NCBI RefSeq assembly: GCF_035918095.1
Contig: NZ_CP109137.1
Coordinates: forward strand, 4,900,001 to 4,964,000
Origin: Streptomyces sp. NBC_01750
GTDB taxonomy: Bacteria > Actinomycetota > Actinomycetes > Streptomycetales > Streptomycetaceae
Length of the DNA: 64,000 nt
Direction of reading: 5' to 3'
This document shows, one piece after another, positions 60,340 to 64,000 of this stretch (position 1 is the first letter of the stretch; the number at the start of each line of letters is the position of its first letter). The translations under genes and the position numbers were made by a program. Below the pieces are notes generated by a model that saw only the letters and a list, made by a program, of their open reading frames with translations, had not been told where the DNA came from and searched no databases.

Positions 60340-61845
60340 GTGGGTTACGCCGAGAACCTCGGCAGTTACTGGCGCGGGCGGTACAAGCTCGCACCCGGCA
60401 AGTACGCCACTGTCCGCGATGCCGACGGCGAGGCCATCCGCTTCCGGACCAAGGCAGCGGCGAAGAAGGCGGCAGACGCCGAGGAAGCAAAGCTGCTGGC
60501 AGGAACGAAGAAGGCGCCGCCTGAGCGGATCACGTTCGGTGCCTACGTCAACCGTTGGTACGCCGCACAGGACTTGGCGGCGTCCACCATGCAGAACTAC
60601 CGCCGGCACATCGAAGAGCACTTGCTCCCCGCGTTCGAGGGTTTCGCCGTCGCCGACATCCTGAGCACCGACATCGCTGCTTGGGAGAAGCACGAACGCG
60701 CTGTCCCTTACGCGGCAACCAGCGTCAAGACATGGCGGGCGACATTGCACCTGATCCTCGCCGACGCCGTTGACGAGGGGTTGCGCGACTCCAATCCGGC
60801 AACCAAGCGCCGTGGGCGAGGCAAGCGCGCTGGTCGCTCACGCAACCGTGGCCCGGAAAAGGCGGTCACGACAGCACTCGGCATCCTGCTGCTGGTCGAG
60901 CGGATGGCGCTGTTGTCGGGCCGCGACGACGAGTTCGTTGCTGGCATCATCAAGGGCTACACCGGCATGCGCTGGGGCGAAATCGTGGGCCTTGAGCCCG
61001 AGTTCGTCCGGCCGAAGAGCATCCGCGTGGAGTGGCAGCTCTACGAACTGGACACCGGCGAACTGCACCGCTGCCCGCCCAAGGACGACTCCTACCGCGA
61101 CATCGACACTCCGGATTTCCTCGCCTCGCTGCTTGCCAGGCACATCGCCCGGACGAGACCGAAGTTTTGCGAGTGCCACGGACTGGCATACGTCTTCCGG
61201 GGCCATGGAACGGCCAACGGGTCCGTGAGCCGGCCCGGGGCGAAGCTGGTCGACGTGGCCCGCCGCTGCGGCGTATCGACCGGGACCGTCTCCAATGTCC
61301 TCAACCGCCCGGACGCTGTGGCGGAGCCGACTCGCCTGAAGGTGCTGGAGGCCATCGCCGATCTCGGGTACATCCGCAACGCCGCATCGGGGGAGTTGGC
61401 TGCTCACTGGCGGCGCTCCGGTTTCGCCACATGGCTCTTTCGGCCGGCCGCGACGGGGCGATACCCCGGGCGGGGCAGTCAGGAGGAGCGGCCGGTGCCT
61501 GTCGTTGCTGAGCCGTGGCCTGGCATCCCGGCACGCGGGCGAGGAGCCTCCAAGCGGGCTGAGGTGTGCTGGGTGCCGATCGCCCCGGGGCTGACCCCGC
61601 ATGGGTTGCGCCACACGCACAAGACTCTGATGAGGGAAGTGGGGACCCCGCCAAAGCTCATGGACGAACGCATGGGCCATGAGGACGGCTCCGTCCAGTC
61701 GCGCTATGACCACATCACGCCGGGGATGCGGCAGGCGCTGATGACCGCGCTCACCGGGATGTGGGAAGAGGCGTTGGACGCGCGCCGGGCGATGAGTCTC
61801 GGCTCGCCCGTGGCTGCTCTGGATGCGTTGCTGAAAGCTCCCTAG
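60340..61845 (+). CDS. int: Tyrosine site-specific integrase with inserted LacI-type HTH
   Basis: 501 residues. GTG 60340 with TAGGAGAAC. N-terminal arm-binding part, SAM-like core domain (about 64-150) and a catalytic domain with Arg211 (GYTGMRWGEIVGLEP), His421 and Arg424 (TPHGLRHTHKTLMREVG), His447 (RMGHEDG) and Tyr456 (SRYDHITPGMR). Between Arg211 and His421, residues about 303-352 are a LacI-family helix-turn-helix: LVDVARRCGVSTGTVSNVLN, RPDAVAEPTRLKVLEAIADL, GYIRNAASGELA. It integrates the element into tRNA-Pro, 120 bp away. The extra HTH is unusual. Confidence 0.92.
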   Translation: MGYAENLGSYWRGRYKLAPGKYATVRDADGEAIRFRTKAAAKKAADAEEAKLLAGTKKAPPERITFGAYVNRWYAAQDLAASTMQNYRRHIEEHLLPAFEGFAVADILSTDIAAWEKHERAVPYAATSVKTWRATLHLILADAVDEGLRDSNPATKRRGRGKRAGRSRNRGPEKAVTTALGILLLVERMALLSGRDDEFVAGIIKGYTGMRWGEIVGLEPEFVRPKSIRVEWQLYELDTGELHRCPPKDDSYRDIDTPDFLASLLARHIARTRPKFCECHGLAYVFRGHGTANGSVSRPGAKLVDVARRCGVSTGTVSNVLNRPDAVAEPTRLKVLEAIADLGYIRNAASGELAAHWRRSGFATWLFRPAATGRYPGRGSQEERPVPVVAEPWPGIPARGRGASKRAEVCWVPIAPGLTPHGLRHTHKTLMREVGTPPKLMDERMGHEDGSVQSRYDHITPGMRQALMTALTGMWEEALDARRAMSLGSPVAALDALLKAP

Positions 61846-61856
61846 CAGCACGCTGA

Positions 61857-61911
61857 TCTGGAGACAGATTCCAAGATCTTCTCCAAGATTTCTCCAGAGA
61901 GCCCTTGGAGA
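61857..61911. other. Integrase arm-type sites, right end
   Basis: TTCCAAGA (61869), TCTCCAAGA (61880) and TCTCCAGAG (61891) lie at 11-bp steps. Reversed copies TCTGGAGA (61857-61864) and CTTGGAGA (61904-61911) flank them. The left end has two similar sites. Confidence 0.6.
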
Positions 61912-61917
61912 ACGAGG

Positions 61918-61951
61918 CAGGCCCAGTGCTGATGTATAAGCACTGGGCCTG
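61918..61951. terminator. Element-borne terminator for int and tRNA-Pro
   Basis: A perfect 13-bp stem CAGGCCCAGTGCT / AGCACTGGGCCTG with loop GATGTATA, between int and the tRNA gene. After integration it replaces the chromosomal terminator now at 38220-38253. Confidence 0.75.
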
Positions 61952-61966
61952 ACCTGGTGTTTCTCT

Positions 61967-62009
61967 GTCGGGGTGGCGGGATTTGAACCCACGACCTCTT
62001 CGTCCCGAA
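61967..62009. other. Right attachment site
   Basis: Identical over 43 bp to 38269-38311. It forms the 3' part of the intact tRNA-Pro gene, which is therefore restored by the element. Confidence 0.9.
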
Positions 62010-62041
62010 CGAAGCGCGCTGCCAAGCTGCGCTACACCCCG
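61968..62041 (-). tRNA. tRNA-Pro (anticodon CGG)
   Basis: Reverse-strand gene of 74 nt including the discriminator A. The acceptor stem CGGGGTG pairs with CACCCCG. The D-arm includes AGCGCAGCTTGGCAGCGC. The anticodon stem CTTCG/CGAAG encloses loop TTCGGGA (anticodon CGG). The T-arm is GTGGG TTCAAAT CCCGC. The CCA end is not encoded. A -10-like TAAAGT lies at 62071-62076 upstream, and GATGTC/GACATC (62041-62066) can form a leader stem. Confidence 0.95.
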
Positions 62042-62173
62042 ATGTCACCGCTGTCGCGGCGACATCGATTACTTTAGCCCACCCGCGCCTGGAGGCGAAA
62101 TCCGGTTTTCACGCCCCTGCCGACGTCCCGCCGAGGCTCTGCGGCCGTCTCCGGCGGTGCCCCTGCCGGCGCC

Positions 62174-62212
62174 CCCGAACCGCGCACCCGAACCGCGCAC
62201 CCGAACCGCGCA
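62174..62212 (+). repeat. Three tandem copies of a 13-bp unit
   Basis: CCCGAACCGCGCA at 62174-62186, 62187-62199 and 62200-62212, ending four bases before the stop codon end of the reverse metallophosphoesterase gene. The rest of 62042-62215 holds only the tRNA promoter. Confidence 0.8.
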
Positions 62213-62215
62213 CCC

Positions 62216-63142
62216 TCAGTCCCGCGCCGTCAGCGTCAGCAACGTCGCTTCCGGTGGGCACGCGAACCGCACCGGCGTGTAGCGACTGGTGCCGCAGCCC
62301 GCCGAGACATGCAGGTACGAGACCTTTCCGTCGGCCCGGTGCGTGGAGAGGCCCTTCACCCGGTCCGTGTCGAGGTCGCAGTTGGTGACCAGCGCCCCGT
62401 AGAAGGGGATGCACAGCTGCCCGCCGTGCGTGTGGCCCGCCAGGATCAGGGGGTAGCCGTCGGCTGCGAAAGCGTCGAGCGTGCGCAGATACGGGGCGTG
62501 GACCACGGCCAGCGACAGATCGGCGCCGGTCTCGGGGCCGCCCGCGACCTCTTCGTAGCGGTCGCGCTTGATGTGCGGGTCGTCGAGGCCGGTGAAAGCC
62601 AGCTCGTAGCCGTCCAGCTTCAGCCGGCCGCGGGTGTTGCTCAGGCCCACCCAGCCCGCCGCGTCGAACGCGTCGCGTAGGTCCTCCCACGGATTGTGGA
62701 CCACGCCGACCGCCGGGGCGTTGCCGTTCAGGCCGTGGCGGCCCTGGGCCTTCTCCAAAAGGTAACGGGCGGGATTGCGGAGCGTGGGGCCGTAGTAGTC
62801 GTTGGAGCCGAAGACATAGATGCCCGGGAATTCCATCAGCGGGCCGAGCGCGTCCACGACCTCGGGCACACCGTCAGGGTCGGAGAGGTTGTCGCCGGTG
62901 TTGACGACGAAGTCCGGGCGCAGGCCCGCGAGGGACTGCAGCCAGGCACGTTTCTTGCGCTGACCGCTCACCATGTGGATGTCCGAGAGCTGGAGTACGC
63001 GCAGCGGCCGCATTCCCGGCGGCAGCACCGGCACCGTCAGCCGTCGGAGCCGGAAGGAGCGGGCCTCGAAGCCGGCGGCGTAGGCGAGGCCGGCCGCGCC
63101 GACTGCCGTGATTCCCAGGGGTACTCCGAAGCGTGCGCGCAT
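62216..63142 (-). CDS. Membrane-anchored metallophosphoesterase
   Basis: 308 residues, start ATG 63142. An N-terminal hydrophobic segment (VPLGITAVGAAGLAYAAGFE) may anchor it. Metal-binding motifs of the calcineurin-like fold follow in order: LQLSDIHMVSG, VVNTGDNLSD, YVFGSNDYYGP, AVVHAPYL and LILAGHTHGGQ. The family hydrolyses phosphomonoesters, diesters or UDP-lipids (YkuE/LpxH-like). It probably faces the cell surface or membrane. Its start overlaps the end of the upstream glycosyltransferase by 106 bp. Confidence 0.9.
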   Translation of the reverse strand: MRARFGVPLGITAVGAAGLAYAAGFEARSFRLRRLTVPVLPPGMRPLRVLQLSDIHMVSGQRKKRAWLQSLAGLRPDFVVNTGDNLSDPDGVPEVVDALGPLMEFPGIYVFGSNDYYGPTLRNPARYLLEKAQGRHGLNGNAPAVGVVHNPWEDLRDAFDAAGWVGLSNTRGRLKLDGYELAFTGLDDPHIKRDRYEEVAGGPETGADLSLAVVHAPYLRTLDAFAADGYPLILAGHTHGGQLCIPFYGALVTNCDLDTDRVKGLSTHRADGKVSYLHVSAGCGTSRYTPVRFACPPEATLLTLTARD

Positions 63143-64000
63143 GCGCCCATCGTCGCAGACCCTTCAAGGAGAAGCGGTTGGCGGGCGGCCGCTTCCGTCG
63201 CAGCTTCCCGTACGGGGAGGGCGAGCAGCAGGCCGAGCGAGATCCAGGTGTACGTGTTGCTGCCCAGGAAGCCGTCGACACCCGTGGCGTCCCAGCTCCA
63301 CAGCCAAACGACGCTGCTGCACAGCACGACGTAGATCGCGACGGCCCATGTCAGCAGCCGGCGGCGTCTCGGATCGCCCGGCTCCGCGCGGAGTCCGGAG
63401 TCGATCAGCACGGCGAGGGCCGGGAGCAGCCAGACCAGATGGTGGACCCAGGTGACCGGGCTGATGAGACAGGCTACGAGGCCGGTCAGCGCGAAGCCCG
63501 CCCGCTCGTCGCCGGCCGCGACAGCCTGGCGCGCCCGCCATGCCCAGACGCACAGGAGCACGATCACGCCGAGCGCCCACACCGTACGGCTGGGGGCCGC
63601 GGGTTCCGAGAGCCGCGCCAGGACTCCCTGCCACGACTGGTTGGAGACATAGGCCAGCGAACCGACACGGTCCGTGTCCCACATCGCCTCGGTCCAGTAC
63701 ACCCGCGACGCGCCGGGCGCCGCCCACACGGCGAGCAGTGTGGCGCCGGTCGCGACAGCTGCCGCGGTGCCGGCGGCCCGCCAGCGCCGGGTGACCAGCA
63801 GATAGCCGATGAAGACCGCCGGAGTGAGCTTGATCGCGGCGGCGAGCCCGATACCGACGCCCGCGAGCCTGCCAACGCCCGTGAATCGCCCGCTTCTGCC
63901 GTAGCCCGTGAGTCGCCCGCCGTCACCGTGTTCCGTGAACCGCTCTCCGGCCACCGACAGCAGCCAGGCGTCCGAGAGCACCAGCGCCAGCAGCAGAAGA
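63037..64000 (-). CDS. GT87-type mannosyltransferase, polytopic (5' end outside window)
   Basis: The reverse frame is open to the window edge; about 320 C-terminal residues are present. Hydrophobic helices: GVGIGLAAAIKLTPAVFIGY, AAGTAAAVATGATLLAVWAA, TVWALGVIVLLCVWAWRARQ, FALTGLVACLISPVTWVHHL, LVWLLPALAVLIDSGLRAEP, LTWAVAIYVVLCSSVVWLWS, WISLGLLLALPVREAATEAA. The IKLTPAVF and SPVTWVHHL motifs are typical of the DUF2029/GT87 family, which uses polyprenyl-phosphate mannose to build lipoglycans. The extra 45 C-terminal residues overlap the metallophosphoesterase start. Confidence 0.85.
   Translation of the reverse strand, partial: LLLLALVLSDAWLLSVAGERFTEHGDGGRLTGYGRSGRFTGVGRLAGVGIGLAAAIKLTPAVFIGYLLVTRRWRAAGTAAAVATGATLLAVWAAPGASRVYWTEAMWDTDRVGSLAYVSNQSWQGVLARLSEPAAPSRTVWALGVIVLLCVWAWRARQAVAAGDERAGFALTGLVACLISPVTWVHHLVWLLPALAVLIDSGLRAEPGDPRRRRLLTWAVAIYVVLCSSVVWLWSWDATGVDGFLGSNTYTWISLGLLLALPVREAATEAAARQPLLLEGSATMGACAHASEYPWESRQSARPASPTPPASRPAPSGSDG

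Larger units (their letters stand above)
38269..62009. mobile_element. AICE (actinomycete integrative and conjugative element) in tRNA-Pro(CGG)
   Basis: Bounded by 43-bp perfect direct repeats (38269-38311 and 61967-62009) that are the 3' part of tRNA-Pro. The right end carries int and xis beside the tRNA. The backbone has a KorSA-like repressor, TraB/FtsK, SpdB3-like, prim-pol and DUF3987 genes, the replication type called RepPP in AICE literature. The left ~10 kb is cargo including a type IV restriction enzyme. Transfer would be as double-stranded DNA by TraB; no relaxase is present. Apparently complete. Confidence 0.9.

Overview
This is a 64 kb stretch of a high-GC actinobacterial chromosome, almost certainly Streptomyces. 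The gene set (ask-asd beside recR/ybaB, a DrrAB-type ABC operon, TerD, an ECF sigma factor), the frequent GTG/TTG starts, the ATGA/GTGA couplings and the strong G+C bias at third codon positions all point there. Two thirds is ordinary chromosome. About 23.7 kb (38269-62009) is an integrated mobile element inserted in a tRNA-Pro(CGG) gene.

Chromosomal left arm (1-38268). The window opens inside a Ser/Thr kinase gene, followed by a VOC protein, a MarR/DJ-1 pair with a strong palindromic operator, a class III aminotransferase and a GntR regulator coupled to a GT2/GT-C fusion glycosyltransferase. Next come a methyltransferase, a SLATT-like membrane protein, and the block ybaB-recR-DUF5063-ask-asd. 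The Asd homologue has lost its catalytic cysteine. Then: an ECF sigma factor with a coupled membrane protein, SURF1, an S9 peptidase, a phosphopantetheinyl transferase divergent from a TetR regulator, TerD, a K+ channel, a flavoprotein, an Hrp1-like CBS protein, a 24-residue bL37-like ribosomal protein, an NfeD-like/flotillin pair, a TetR/DUF4386 pair with operators inside the promoter, a secreted beta-propeller, and an RHH regulator-DUF4097-ABC transporter operon preceded by a 10-bp phased repeat array.

Integrated element (38269-62009). Both ends carry a 43-bp direct repeat of the 3' part of tRNA-Pro. The right half is a typical actinomycete integrative and conjugative element (AICE) backbone: a KorSA-like GntR repressor, small transfer-operon proteins, an FtsK/TraB translocase, a SpdB3-like protein, a short cytosine-methyltransferase-like protein, a primase-polymerase, a DUF3987 helicase-like protein, an iteron-rich origin-like region, xis and int. 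The integrase is unusual in carrying a LacI-type helix-turn-helix within its catalytic half. Conserved non-coding sites are clear: integrase arm sites at both ends, a clt-like repeat cluster behind traB, iterons between the replication genes and xis, and an rRNA-like boxA leader before the transfer operon.

The left half of the element (38.5-48.7 kb) is cargo. It holds a complete ScoMcrA-type IV restriction enzyme (head, sulfur-binding, SRA-like and HNH parts), an A+T-richer multi-spanning membrane protein, a DUF6083 protein, a small membrane protein, an unrecognised two-gene cassette (soluble protein plus four-helix membrane protein), a truncated IS4-type transposase, and a coupled XRE-regulator/flavoprotein pair. 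This cargo is the best place to look for an undescribed defence module.

Chromosomal right arm (62010-64000). The intact tRNA-Pro, a membrane-anchored metallophosphoesterase and a GT87-type glycosyltransferase that runs off the window.
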